A stretch of 51,777 bases of DNA from Cyclobacteriaceae bacterium (GTDB lineage Bacteria; Bacteroidota; Bacteroidia; Cytophagales; Cyclobacteriaceae). The notes below the pieces were generated by a model that saw only the letters and a list, made by a program, of their open reading frames with translations, was not told where the DNA came from and made no database searches. The DNA lies in the NCBI GenBank assembly GCA_016787605.1, contig JAEUUE010000007.1, positions 1-51,777 of the forward strand, written 5' to 3'. The translations under genes were made by a program, and so were the position numbers. Shown here in pieces: positions 10,101 through 18,315 of the stretch; positions within the stretch are counted from its first letter, which is position 1, and every line of letters starts with the position of its first letter.

Positions 10101-10250
10101 ATCTGGCGTTCCCTCAATCAGTACTCGCCGCGGTACTTGCCTAATGCCGCTGAAGAATTTGCCACTTCACCCATCATCAGCCCCGTTGGATTTCCCGATG
10201 GCAATGAATGGGAACTCAGAACCTATGTACGTGTAAGTGTCGGGAAATAA
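7122..10250 (+). CDS. Glycoside hydrolase (GH2/GH72-like TIM barrel) fused to an outer-membrane-like beta-barrel
   Basis: A 1042-residue protein with two distinct halves. ATG 7122 is chosen because it gives a clear signal peptide (MKNLYLTLFLLLSYCAYS); a TTG 33 bases upstream gives none. Residues about 20-410 resemble clan-A TIM-barrel glycosidases. The probable acid/base is Glu167 (LLGNENNYG) and the probable nucleophile Glu268 (FTEFGADAF). Residues about 440-1042 are long runs of alternating aromatic/hydrophobic and polar residues with short turns (for example WNHKYFDLQGFFRTGHY). They end in a strand, YVRVSVGK, as in outer-membrane barrels. The family position is uncertain: GH2 C-domain and GH72-like folds are both possible. 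As first gene of the glucan operon it is a candidate hydrolase-porin that could stand in for the missing SusC/SusD. Confidence 0.72.
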   Translation: MKNLYLTLFLLLSYCAYSQPAQVSVIQNDQGMKLQVNGRDFMVNGMNWDYFPVGTNFSYSLWNQPDDIIQAALDAEMSLLKNMGVNTIRQYTGVPARWITYIYQNYGIYTMLNHSFGRYGLTLSGAWVPNTEYSDPRVRQLLLAEVTQMVNEYKDTPGLLLYLLGNENNYGLFWEGAETEDIPVEDRKSTVKAYSLYKLFNEATVAMKAVDRTHPVAICNGDLLFLDIIKAECKDIDILGTNMYRGVSFGDAFQRVKDELNKPILFTEFGADAFNALSSTEDQQAQAYYMVGNWKEIYQNAAGLGKAGNSLGGFTFQFSDGWWKYGQTTNLDLHDDNASWSNGGYRHDFEEGENNMNEEWFGICAKGQTTPRGLYSLYPRAAYYALQEAHLLDPYKAGVTVQSVEDHFSGIQLMNAVIKARGDQAALVGEQSAKLRVSELRAEFTTFNTGGKLITTPDKPDPNNVTYPNQLGFDHMESYFVGIEGKPASNVRANVVFNILGNVPLNPINEIFYENRGRPLNVQTQAGTQVLNALNRVAVYKADYTWNHKYFDLQGFFRTGHYHWGYEGDFFGLYPEANYGPNIDIYNGNAPQGVEFTGKRELKGIKVAFGRELWWAANPAVLVKYNREVGKLNLTGIFHQDLDDPGQAISSIAVPQPRTTRLTLHAATKLFDKLKIEAGGIWGGQPLVGREFQVVKGQEGSYEVYVDKVSAKDTWGGKLKVSYSSGPINWYAQAASQGLVANGGADYTKTFTGWYLKDSGSGNKNNFFTGFTYGVGKWQIAPNFMWQKPLVDPIPSTIGGPARPRNILDDPFVVRSNRETVAGELLLTFDPTPGTWMYEWDNDRAEDAKFSTSLGFVYRHLPTTQDAAVIFPGTGRTPVAASGAPPALDLWEVNARIVSKLNPSLGIIANLYGGNGQANGPDARTIQRFGGEVRVIYKKMKLVSHLKFNDWGPFDYHRDFNLTFPIQSLIDLSASVGKPDWFILPSTSIGVQFIWRSLNQYSPRYLPNAAEEFATSPIISPVGFPDGNEWELRTYVRVSVGK

Positions 10251-10258
10251 AGCAGAGA

Positions 10259-11662
10259 ATGAACATGAAAACGAAACACCTTGTACAAGCCGTCCTTTTG
10301 GGATGTATGGGCAGCCTCCTATCCGGTTGCGAGCGCGGACTTTCCGGTGATGCCGAATTCGCCACGTTCCCGAAGAATCCCGATGTGTTCATCGATGGGT
10401 TCAGCAGCGGACTGGAATACCGTCCCTTTGCCGGATCTAAGTTCACGGCCTTTACGGTTGACAACCAGACGAAGTATGCCGGCTCCGCGGCGATGCGTTT
10501 TGATATCCCCAACGTGGGAGACCCTAACGGGGCCTTTGCCGGTGCCATTTTCCCGGACATGGGAGGCCGCGACTTGTCGGGCTACGATGCCCTTACCTTT
10601 TGGGCAAAGGCCTCGCAGGGAGCGACCATCAATGAGATTGGATTTGGCAATGACTTCGGCGAGAACAAGTACCTGGTTACGCTGAACAACATGAGAATTG
10701 GCACGGCGTGGACACAGTATACGATCCCGATCCCCGATCCATCCAAACTTACCTATGAGAAGGGCTTGTTCTGGTACGCGGAAGGACCTGAGGGCGGCAA
10801 TGGGTACACGATCTGGATCGATGAAGTAAAATTCGAGAAGCTCGGAACGGTGGCTCAGCCACGGCCCTCCATCCTCAATGGGGAAGACAAAACGGAGCAG
10901 ACTTTCATCGGAGTCTCCACCACGCTGACCGGGTTAACGCAAACGTTCAACCTATCGTCCGGGCAGGACGTTACGGTGGCGGCGGCACCTTCTTATTTTA
11001 CCTTCTCCTCAACCGACGTCGATGTGGCCCAGGTGAATGAGAACGGGGTCGTTTCGATCGTCGGAACGGGCACCGCTACGATAACAGCTGTACTCAACGG
11101 CGTAAAGGCCAAAGGTTCCCTGACCATTGAATCGCTGGGGACATTTCAAAATGCTCCCACTCCGCCGGCGCGCAATGCGGCGGATGTCATCTCGGTTTTC
11201 AGCGATGCCTACACCAACATCCCGGTGGATTTTTATAACGGCTACTTTGCACCCTTTCAAACCACGCTGGGCGGCGCAGATCTTACGATCAATGGGGATA
11301 ACCTGATTCAGTACACGAATCTGAATTTTGTGGCTACTGAATTCAAGAACCCCACGATAAACGTTTCCTCGATGACCCATTTGCATGTGGACATCCAAAT
11401 CCGGGAATCCATTGACCCTGGTGACTTCATCTCGATTGAACTGGGTGATTTTGGTGCGAATGGAGCCTTCGGAGGCGGGGATGATTCCAGCGCAAGAGTC
11501 CAGTTCACCAGCGGCAGTCTGTCCAGCAATCAGTGGATCAGCCTGGACATCCCCTTGTCGAGCTTTGTGATGGCCAGCAAGGCTAACCTGGCCCAGATAT
11601 TCTTCATATCCGATGCCACGATCTCAACCATCCTGGTGGATAACATGTATTTCTACAAATAG
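10259..11662 (+). CDS. Multi-module glycan-binding lipoprotein (CBM-like, Big2-like and C-terminal repeat module)
   Basis: A 467-residue lipoprotein starting 8 bases after the hydrolase-barrel gene; ATG 10265 is an equally good start. The signal ends in the lipobox LLSGC. The mature protein has a jelly-roll, CBM11-like domain (about 45-200, ending IWIDEVKFEKL). A short bacterial Ig-like domain (about 240-290; VDVAQVNENGVVSIVGTGTA) follows. The last module (residues 300-467) begins PTPPARNAADVISVFS and ends LVDNMYFYK. The same module occurs twice in the lipoprotein encoded at 12541-14775. No catalytic motif was seen. It probably binds glucan at the cell surface or in the periplasm; the position next to GH16 supports this, but the ligand is inferred. 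Confidence 0.75.
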   Translation: MNMKTKHLVQAVLLGCMGSLLSGCERGLSGDAEFATFPKNPDVFIDGFSSGLEYRPFAGSKFTAFTVDNQTKYAGSAAMRFDIPNVGDPNGAFAGAIFPDMGGRDLSGYDALTFWAKASQGATINEIGFGNDFGENKYLVTLNNMRIGTAWTQYTIPIPDPSKLTYEKGLFWYAEGPEGGNGYTIWIDEVKFEKLGTVAQPRPSILNGEDKTEQTFIGVSTTLTGLTQTFNLSSGQDVTVAAAPSYFTFSSTDVDVAQVNENGVVSIVGTGTATITAVLNGVKAKGSLTIESLGTFQNAPTPPARNAADVISVFSDAYTNIPVDFYNGYFAPFQTTLGGADLTINGDNLIQYTNLNFVATEFKNPTINVSSMTHLHVDIQIRESIDPGDFISIELGDFGANGAFGGGDDSSARVQFTSGSLSSNQWISLDIPLSSFVMASKANLAQIFFISDATISTILVDNMYFYK

Positions 11663-11680
11663 CGATTAAAGAAGATAAAA

Positions 11681-12514
11681 ATGAAGAGAGCCAATCAATC
11701 TGACGCTTCTGTGCTCGTCGTGATCGCCAAGCGCCTAGTTCTTTCCACCTTCTTTGCCCTGGCGTTGAGTTGCACGGATGATACGCAGCAGGTTGTCACT
11801 ATGGGCACCCTGGTCATGCAGGATGAATTCGACACGCCGGGTGCGCCGGACCCCACTATCTGGAATTACGATATCGGAACCGGACAAAACGGTTGGGGCA
11901 ACAATGAACTGCAGTACTACACCGATCGCCCGAAAAACGTCACCGTTCAAAACGGGTACCTGATCATCACCGCCGATAAGGAATCCTACAACGGGTCTTC
12001 CTATACCTCGGCCCGGCTGTTGACCAAGGGGAAATTTGCGCAGACCTATGGCCGCTTCGAAGCCCGCATGCGCCTGCCCTGGGGCCAGGGATTGTGGCCG
12101 GCTTTCTGGATGCTGGGTGCCGACATTGATTCCGTTACCTGGCCGAATTGCGGAGAAATTGACATCATGGAATACCGGGGACAGGACCCTACCATCCTGG
12201 TGGGCAGCGTGCATGGGCCGGGTTACTCGGGCGGCAACGCGATCTCCAAGAGCTATGAACTCAAGAACGATCGTTTCGACACGGGCTTTCACGTGTTTGG
12301 AATTGAGTGGGGTCCCTCCTACATCAACTATTACGTCGACGATGTGCTCTACAATCAAATTACCCCCGCGGATGTTCCGGGTACCTGGGTGTTCAACAAG
12401 CCCTTCTTTATCCTGATCAATGTCGCCGTCGGAGGGAATTTCGTGGGTGCACCGACCAGCGAGACGGTCTTTCCCCAGACGATGCTTATTGACTACGTGA
12501 GAGTGTACAAATAG
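11681..12514 (+). CDS. GH16 endo-beta-1,3-glucanase (laminarinase-like) lipoprotein
   Basis: A 277-residue lipoprotein with signal and lipobox ending at Cys31 (LALSC). It is almost entirely one GH16 jelly-roll domain. The signature GEIDIMEYRG carries the nucleophile Glu159, Asp161 and the acid/base Glu164. The beta-bulge form EIDIME is typical of laminarinases rather than of agarases or carrageenases without the bulge. Other family landmarks are LWPAFWMLG before the motif and the closing strand MLIDYVRVYK. The enzyme would cut beta-1,3- or mixed beta-1,3/1,4-glucan outside the inner membrane. It is 18 bases downstream of one binding lipoprotein and 26 bases upstream of another. The family is certain; the exact linkage preference is inferred. 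Confidence 0.93.
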   Translation: MKRANQSDASVLVVIAKRLVLSTFFALALSCTDDTQQVVTMGTLVMQDEFDTPGAPDPTIWNYDIGTGQNGWGNNELQYYTDRPKNVTVQNGYLIITADKESYNGSSYTSARLLTKGKFAQTYGRFEARMRLPWGQGLWPAFWMLGADIDSVTWPNCGEIDIMEYRGQDPTILVGSVHGPGYSGGNAISKSYELKNDRFDTGFHVFGIEWGPSYINYYVDDVLYNQITPADVPGTWVFNKPFFILINVAVGGNFVGAPTSETVFPQTMLIDYVRVYK

Positions 12515-12540
12515 AACTGTAACAAACAATCCTGACGATT

Positions 12541-14775
12541 ATGAAAATGCTTCTGAACATTACAAGGGTCATCCTCATCAGCATGGCGGCGGCCGCCATT
12601 TTCCTGGGATGCGTGGAGGAAACTGACGAAGTGCCCAAGGTTGTCGCGGGCTTTACCTTCACGGTTACCGAAGCTGGCACGGTTACCTTCCTGAACACCT
12701 CGGAGCGGGCCACCCGGTACGCGTGGGATTTTGGCGATGGGAAATCCAGCACCGAAATCAATCCTGTAAAAACATACGTGGCAGGAACCTATATCGTAAG
12801 CCTGACTGCTTCCAACGCAGCGGGAGCTTCGAATATCTTCAAGGATACGATCAACGTCATCATCAAGGACAAGATCAAACTTCCGGTCACGTTTGACGAG
12901 TCGAACACGGATTACAAAGTCACCACCTTCAATGGCGCTTCGTTTGCCATTGTAGACAATCCCAGTGTGGGGGGAACCAACAATACAGCCTCCAAAGTGG
13001 GCGCGATCACCAATTCCGGTGTCGCCTACGAGGGAATCTTCTTTGACTTTGAAACCCAAATCGACCTGGCGACCGAAAAGACCATCACCATGAATTTCCT
13101 CGCCAACGCGCCGGTCCCTGTCCTCCTGAAACTGGAAGAAGGCACCAGCGGCCCCATTGAGACAACGGTCACCCACGGGGGAACCGGCTGGGAGAAGCTT
13201 TCCTTCAATTTTACTTCGTCCGCGAAATACTCACGCTTGACCCTGTTTGTAGACGGCCCCGGCACCACCGCGGGCACTTTCCACATCGATGACATTGACC
13301 AGGAAGTGACTCCCATACCCACCTCGCCTCCCACGCCGGCTCCCACTCCTCCCGCCCGGGCCGCAGCTGACGTCATTTCCATATTCAGTGGTGCTTATAC
13401 CAACATCACAGGTGTCGATACCAATCCCAATTGGGGTCAGTCGACGGTGACCACGACGATCGATATCTCCGGCAACGCCACCCTCAAGTATCAGAACCTC
13501 AATTACCAGGGGACCGATTGGTCAGGCAATGCCCAAAATGTTTCCGCGATGGGATTCCTGCACGTTGACTTTTGGACCATCAATTCCACCGCCCTGAACG
13601 TATTCATCATCAGCCCTGGGGCAGAGAAGGCGAAGGCGCTGACGGTTCCCACCGGCGGAAACTGGACGAGCGTGGATATTCCGCTGACGGATTTTGCTCC
13701 TCCGGTCAATCTCTCCAACGTGATCCAGTTCAAGTTCGACGGGAATGGCACGATCTTCCTCGACAACCTCTACTTCTACAAAACGGGCGGCGGAGCTACC
13801 GTACCTACCACGGCCGCGCCTACTCCGCCGGCACGGGCCGCAGGCGACGTGATCTCCATCTTCAGTGGGGCTTACACCAACATATCCGGTGTGGATACCA
13901 ATCCTAACTGGGGTCAGGCGACGGTGACCACTACCATTGATATTGCTGGCAACGCCACCCTCAAGTATGCCGGTCTCAATTACCAGGGTACCGATTGGGC
14001 AGGCAATGCGCAGAATGTTTCGGCGATGACCCATTTGCACGTTGACTTCTGGACGGCCAACTCTACAGCCTTAAATGTTTCTGTCATCAGTTCAGGGCCA
14101 TTGGAAAAAGCAAAGGCACTGACGGTTCCCACGAATGGCAACTGGACCAGCGTGGATATTCCTCTGACCGATTTCACACCTCCTGTCAATCTCTCCAACG
14201 TCATTCAGTTCAAGTTTGACGGTAACGGGGATATCTACCTGGACAACCTGTACTTCTACAAGCCGGCCGGCGGTGGCGGTGGCGGTGGTGGCACCAACAT
14301 TGCCGCCAATGGGACCTTCGAAACGGGCACTGATTCGGGTTGGATCAGATTCCAAAATGGAGGAACGGCCGTCCTGGATAACACCGTCAACAACGGGGGA
14401 ACCTGGTCGGGCAAACTGACCACGAATGGACCCAGCAACCCGGCCTTCAAGCAGGAAAGAATTGGTGTGGGCACGGTAGCGGCCGGCAAGACGGTTCAGA
14501 TTTCCTTTGACCACAAGGGAACGGTGGTTCAGCCCGGTGCAGTATTCAATGTCATCCTCTTCGGCGAGGGCGCATCCGGGGCTTCCTTCACGCATGTCTT
14601 CAACCCCGCTCCCATCCCCGGATCAAACTGGACCACCTTTACGGGCAGTTTCGCCATACCCGGTGGAACCGATGTATCGCAGGGGGTTTCGTTCCTCATT
14701 GAAGCCGTCTGCGGTGGCGACGTTGGTTGCAGCGTTACCGCCAACATCGACAACGTCACGGTAACGGTCAATTAA
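12541..14775 (+). CDS. Large modular glycan-binding lipoprotein (PKD, CBM-like, two copies of the PTPPAR module, CBM4/9-like)
   Basis: A 744-residue lipoprotein (lipobox FLGC). A PKD domain spans about residues 32-105 (YAWDFGDGKSSTEINPVKTY). A CBM-like jelly roll (about 115-260) ends in HIDDIDQEV. Two near-identical modules follow, residues 268-414 and 427-574. Each starts PTPPARAAxDVISIFSGAYT and ends LDNLYFYK. An eight-glycine linker leads to a CBM4/9-like C-terminal domain (about 587-744; ANGTFETGTDSGWI to IDNVTVTV). No catalytic residues were recognised. The layout fits a surface glycan-capturing protein, possibly with the role that SusE/SGBP proteins play in Sus-type loci. Repeated modules would give avidity. 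The ligand is inferred from the operon to be beta-glucan. Confidence 0.75.
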   Translation: MKMLLNITRVILISMAAAAIFLGCVEETDEVPKVVAGFTFTVTEAGTVTFLNTSERATRYAWDFGDGKSSTEINPVKTYVAGTYIVSLTASNAAGASNIFKDTINVIIKDKIKLPVTFDESNTDYKVTTFNGASFAIVDNPSVGGTNNTASKVGAITNSGVAYEGIFFDFETQIDLATEKTITMNFLANAPVPVLLKLEEGTSGPIETTVTHGGTGWEKLSFNFTSSAKYSRLTLFVDGPGTTAGTFHIDDIDQEVTPIPTSPPTPAPTPPARAAADVISIFSGAYTNITGVDTNPNWGQSTVTTTIDISGNATLKYQNLNYQGTDWSGNAQNVSAMGFLHVDFWTINSTALNVFIISPGAEKAKALTVPTGGNWTSVDIPLTDFAPPVNLSNVIQFKFDGNGTIFLDNLYFYKTGGGATVPTTAAPTPPARAAGDVISIFSGAYTNISGVDTNPNWGQATVTTTIDIAGNATLKYAGLNYQGTDWAGNAQNVSAMTHLHVDFWTANSTALNVSVISSGPLEKAKALTVPTNGNWTSVDIPLTDFTPPVNLSNVIQFKFDGNGDIYLDNLYFYKPAGGGGGGGGTNIAANGTFETGTDSGWIRFQNGGTAVLDNTVNNGGTWSGKLTTNGPSNPAFKQERIGVGTVAAGKTVQISFDHKGTVVQPGAVFNVILFGEGASGASFTHVFNPAPIPGSNWTTFTGSFAIPGGTDVSQGVSFLIEAVCGGDVGCSVTANIDNVTVTVN
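13342..14262 (+). repeat. In-frame tandem duplication of a ~147-residue module
   Basis: Copy A is 13342-13782 and copy B is 13819-14262, separated by a short Thr/Pro/Ala linker. They are very similar at both DNA and protein level, which suggests a recent internal duplication. A more diverged third copy ends the neighbouring lipoprotein (11156-11659). Confidence 0.9.
14269..14292 (+). repeat. GGC/GGT microsatellite encoding an eight-glycine linker
   Basis: Alternating GGC and GGT codons give eight glycines between copy B of the repeated module and the CBM4/9-like domain. Because units are in triplets or sextuplets, slippage would change only linker length. Confidence 0.8.
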
Positions 14776-14808
14776 CGCCGCGCAGAACAATCTCAGAGAA
14801 GTCAGGAC

Positions 14809-14833
14809 AGGTCGGGTCTTCACGGCCCGACCT
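14809..14833 (+). terminator. Strong 8-bp hairpin inside the glucan operon
   Basis: AGGTCGGG (14809-14816) pairs perfectly with CCCGACCT (14826-14833) around a 9-base loop. It follows the last surface lipoprotein and precedes the first cytoplasmic enzyme. No T-tract follows, so it may be a weak or attenuating terminator, or an mRNA stabiliser, rather than a full stop. Confidence 0.5.
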
Positions 14834-14871
14834 CTCCCGCCTCCTGAATTCTTTCACCCAGGGTTTACTGC

Positions 14872-17800
14872 ATGTTGCCGAACATGAAGAAAAACGAACA
14901 GCCCCAGCTGACGCTAGTGAGGATGGAGAACGAAGTCTACTACCAGATTTCGAATGTGGACAAGATGCGCCCATTTTTCATGAGCCTCTTGAGCGCCTCC
15001 AACCACTGGCTATTCATTGGAAGCAATGGCGGATTGAGCGCCGGCCGGAAAGACGCCGAGCAGGCCCTGTTCCCCTACACGACGGATGACAAGATCATTG
15101 AATCCGCCGAGCTCACCGGATCGAAAACGATTCTGCGCGTGCAGAAGGATGGCCAATCTCACATCTGGGAGCCGTTTGCCTCCGAATATGCCAACCTGTA
15201 CAGCCTCCAGCGAAACCTCTGCAAGAGCATCCGGGGTCACAAGATACTTTTTGAGGAAGTCAATCACGACCTGGGTTTGACCTTCCAGTACCAATGGAGC
15301 ACGAGCGACCTTTACGGCTTTGTCAGGCAGAGCAGGCTGATCAATTCCAACCCATCGGAGATCAGTGTATCCCTGCTCGATGGCATCCAGAACATCATGC
15401 CGAGCGGTGTCGGCAGCGCCCTCCAGAGTCAGCGAAGCAACCTGGTGGACGCCTACAAACGAAATGAACTGGAGAAAGAAAGCGGAATCGGGATATTCGC
15501 CCTCAGCGCAATCATTGTAGACAAGGCAGAACCCAGTGAGGCGCTCAAGGCCAACATTGCGTGGTCCATCGGGGTGAATCCGTCCAAAAGACTCCTGTCT
15601 TCCATGCAACTGGACCACTTCCGAAAAGGGCTGCCGCTCCATGAAGAAGTAGATGTCAAGGCCGAGAAGGGCGCTTATTTCGTTCAGGCCGACCTGTCGC
15701 TTGAGCCGAAGACCAAGGAGGAATGGATGATCGTCGCCGATGTCAATCAAAGCGTCACCCAAATCATCAACCTTTCCAAATCGATCAGCACCGACAAACA
15801 CCTCGGTTTTAGGATAAAAGAAGATATCGAGTCAGGCACACGGCAACTCCTGCTGCTTAACGCCGCCGCGGATGGTCTGCAGTTGACGGCCGACCCCCTG
15901 AAAGATACCCGGCATTACTCCAATGTCATGTTTAACCTCATGAGAGGTGGAATATTCGACAGCCATTATCAAATCGAAAAACAGGATCTAAGCTCCTCTA
16001 TAGCCAAAGCCAACCGGGAGGTCTTCACGCGTCATCAGGAGAAACTCAGCGCCCTTCCCAACACGCTTTCCGTTGCCGCACTCAGAAATTTCGCACAAAC
16101 GGCCGGAGACAGGGACCTTGCTCGTCTCTGCCTGGAATATTTGCCGCTCAAGTTCAGCCGAAGGCACGGCGATCCGAGCAGGCCGTGGAACCAGTTTTCC
16201 ATCAACATTCGCAACGAAAGCGACGGATCGAAGGTCCTGGACTATGCCGGAAACTGGAGAGACATCTTCCAGAACTGGGAGGCGCTCGCCCTCTCCTATC
16301 CCGAGTTCCTCGAAGGCATGATCTTCAAGTTCCTGAATGCCTCCACCTTCGACGGTTACAACCCGTACCGGATTACCAAAAACGGCATCGATTGGGAAAA
16401 AATTGAAGCCGACGATCCGTGGTCCTACATCGGGTATTGGGGCGATCACCAGATCATTTACCTGCTCAAGTTCCTGGAACTTTCCGAAAGCTACGCGCCG
16501 GAAAAATTGGCCAGTTACTTTGAGGAAGAAGTCTTCGTGTACGCCAACGTACCCTACAAGATCAGGCGGTATGAAGACATTCTTCGAAATCCGAAGGACA
16601 CCATTGATTTTGATCATCCCCTGGATCGCTCCATCCAGGAACGCCGCGCCGCACTGGGGGCCGACAGTGCCCTGCTTCAAAACCGGAAAGGCTATATCCA
16701 TCACGTAAACTTCATCGAGAAAATACTCGCCACCGTACTGGCCAAGATTTCCAATTTCATCCCCGAAGGCGGGCTGTGGATGAATACCCAACGGCCCGAA
16801 TGGAATGATGCCAACAATGCGCTGGTCGGCCACGGTGTTTCGGTCGTGACGCTCTGCTACCTCCGGAGGTTCCTCAAGTTCTTTGTCAGCGTGCTCGAAA
16901 AGAGCCGAACCCGGGAAGTCAGGATCTCCGAAGAACTGGCCCAGTATTTTGAGGGATGCCGTAACACGCTTTACAGCCACCAGCACGTACTCAAGGGTCC
17001 CATTTCCGACAAGGATCGGAAGTCGATCCTGGATGGACTGGGAACGGCGGGCAGCCAGTTCCGTGTGAAGGTCTATGCCGAGTCGTTCAGCGATAACCGA
17101 AGAGTGCTGTCGCTGCAGGAGATCATCGAGTTCAGCGAGCTGTGCCTTCGCTACCTCGAGCATTCGATCCGGGCCAATAAACGAAGCGACGGTCTCTACC
17201 ACGCCTACAACCTGATGACGTTGGAGAACGGAGAGGAAATCTCCATCTCCTACCTGAGTGAAATGCTGGAAGGCCAGGTGGCGGTACTGAGCTCCGGGTA
17301 CCTGACCTCAAAAGAGGCGCTGGAGACACTGGACGGCCTGAAGGCCAGCCGGTTGTTCCGGGCTGATCAGAACAGCTACTTGCTCTACCCCAACAAGGAT
17401 CTCCCCGGCTTTCTTGAGAAGAACAACATTCCCGGCGCGGAGGTCAGAAAGTCATCGTTGTTGTCAAGCCTGCTGAAAGAAGGGAACAGGCAGATTCTTG
17501 AGCAAGATGCCCAGGGAGGATTTCACTTCAATGGCAACTTCAGGAATGCAGCTGATCTTCGAAGGGCGCTGGAGGGACTGGATGGAGACAAATTCCCGCG
17601 CACCCCTTCCGACCAGGAGGAGGTACTGCAGCTATTTGAAAAGGTGTTTAACCACAAGGCATTCACCGGGAGGTCGGGTACCTTTTTCGGCTATGAGGGC
17701 CTGGGATCCATTTACTGGCACATGGTTTCCAAGCTGCTCCTGGCGGTCCAGGAGTGTTGCCTGAAAGCCATCCGCGAGGGTGAGAATGAAACCCTGGTCA

Positions 17801-18315
17801 ACCGGCTAATCCAGCACTATGACGAGATCAATGAGGGCATTGGCGTGCACAAGTCACCCGCCCTCTACGGCGCCTTCCCTACCGATCCGTACTCGCATAC
17901 ACCCGCCAACAAGGGAGCTCAGCAACCCGGAATGACCGGGCAGGTAAAGGAAGACATCCTTTGCCGCTTTGGAGAGTTGGGCGTACGGGTAAGCGAAGGT
18001 CAACTGCGTTTCGATCCCCGGATGCTGAGGAGAGCAGAGTTCCTGACGAAGAAACAACTCTTCACCTGCGTCGATCTCCAAGGAAAACCCATGGAACTGA
18101 CGCTCGAAAAAGATTCCCTGTGTTTCACCTATGGCCAGGTTCCTGTGGTGTACAGGCTGGCCGACACGAACGGCCTCGAAGTTCATTTGGCTGATGGCGC
18201 CGTGGTACGGGGCGAAAACCTTGACCTTGATCTTGCGCTGAGCAAAAAGGTGTTTGGCAGAACCGGGGAAGTAAGCAGGATAATTGCCCGGGTGGACAAA
18301 GCGATGCTTCGGTGA
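14872..18315 (+). CDS. Beta-1,3-glucan/oligosaccharide phosphorylase-like (GH149/GH161-type)
   Basis: A 1147-residue protein without signal peptide, therefore cytoplasmic. ATG 14872 is preferred to ATG 14884 because AGGG lies 8 bases upstream. The size and layout match the inverting phosphorylases of the GH94-related group: an N-terminal beta-sandwich (about 1-330), a linker, a long (alpha/alpha)6 domain (about 380-1040) and a C-terminal beta domain. The probable general acid is Asp646 in RPEWNDANN. A conserved-looking stretch, GYEGLGSIYWHMVSKLLL, lies near the expected phosphate site. Such enzymes convert beta-1,3-gluco-oligosaccharides plus phosphate to glucose 1-phosphate. The setting among GH16, GH17 and GH3 genes fits GH149 or GH161, which I cannot separate by eye. 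Its stop overlaps the GH3 start by one base. Confidence 0.68.
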   Translation: MLPNMKKNEQPQLTLVRMENEVYYQISNVDKMRPFFMSLLSASNHWLFIGSNGGLSAGRKDAEQALFPYTTDDKIIESAELTGSKTILRVQKDGQSHIWEPFASEYANLYSLQRNLCKSIRGHKILFEEVNHDLGLTFQYQWSTSDLYGFVRQSRLINSNPSEISVSLLDGIQNIMPSGVGSALQSQRSNLVDAYKRNELEKESGIGIFALSAIIVDKAEPSEALKANIAWSIGVNPSKRLLSSMQLDHFRKGLPLHEEVDVKAEKGAYFVQADLSLEPKTKEEWMIVADVNQSVTQIINLSKSISTDKHLGFRIKEDIESGTRQLLLLNAAADGLQLTADPLKDTRHYSNVMFNLMRGGIFDSHYQIEKQDLSSSIAKANREVFTRHQEKLSALPNTLSVAALRNFAQTAGDRDLARLCLEYLPLKFSRRHGDPSRPWNQFSINIRNESDGSKVLDYAGNWRDIFQNWEALALSYPEFLEGMIFKFLNASTFDGYNPYRITKNGIDWEKIEADDPWSYIGYWGDHQIIYLLKFLELSESYAPEKLASYFEEEVFVYANVPYKIRRYEDILRNPKDTIDFDHPLDRSIQERRAALGADSALLQNRKGYIHHVNFIEKILATVLAKISNFIPEGGLWMNTQRPEWNDANNALVGHGVSVVTLCYLRRFLKFFVSVLEKSRTREVRISEELAQYFEGCRNTLYSHQHVLKGPISDKDRKSILDGLGTAGSQFRVKVYAESFSDNRRVLSLQEIIEFSELCLRYLEHSIRANKRSDGLYHAYNLMTLENGEEISISYLSEMLEGQVAVLSSGYLTSKEALETLDGLKASRLFRADQNSYLLYPNKDLPGFLEKNNIPGAEVRKSSLLSSLLKEGNRQILEQDAQGGFHFNGNFRNAADLRRALEGLDGDKFPRTPSDQEEVLQLFEKVFNHKAFTGRSGTFFGYEGLGSIYWHMVSKLLLAVQECCLKAIREGENETLVNRLIQHYDEINEGIGVHKSPALYGAFPTDPYSHTPANKGAQQPGMTGQVKEDILCRFGELGVRVSEGQLRFDPRMLRRAEFLTKKQLFTCVDLQGKPMELTLEKDSLCFTYGQVPVVYRLADTNGLEVHLADGAVVRGENLDLDLALSKKVFGRTGEVSRIIARVDKAMLR

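Noticed and set aside
15988-17202. Long open frame on the minus strand inside the phosphorylase gene (about 400 codons)
   Set aside because: It mirrors codon bias of the plus-strand gene, has no recognisable domain and no start signal. The plus-strand product is clearly a real enzyme.
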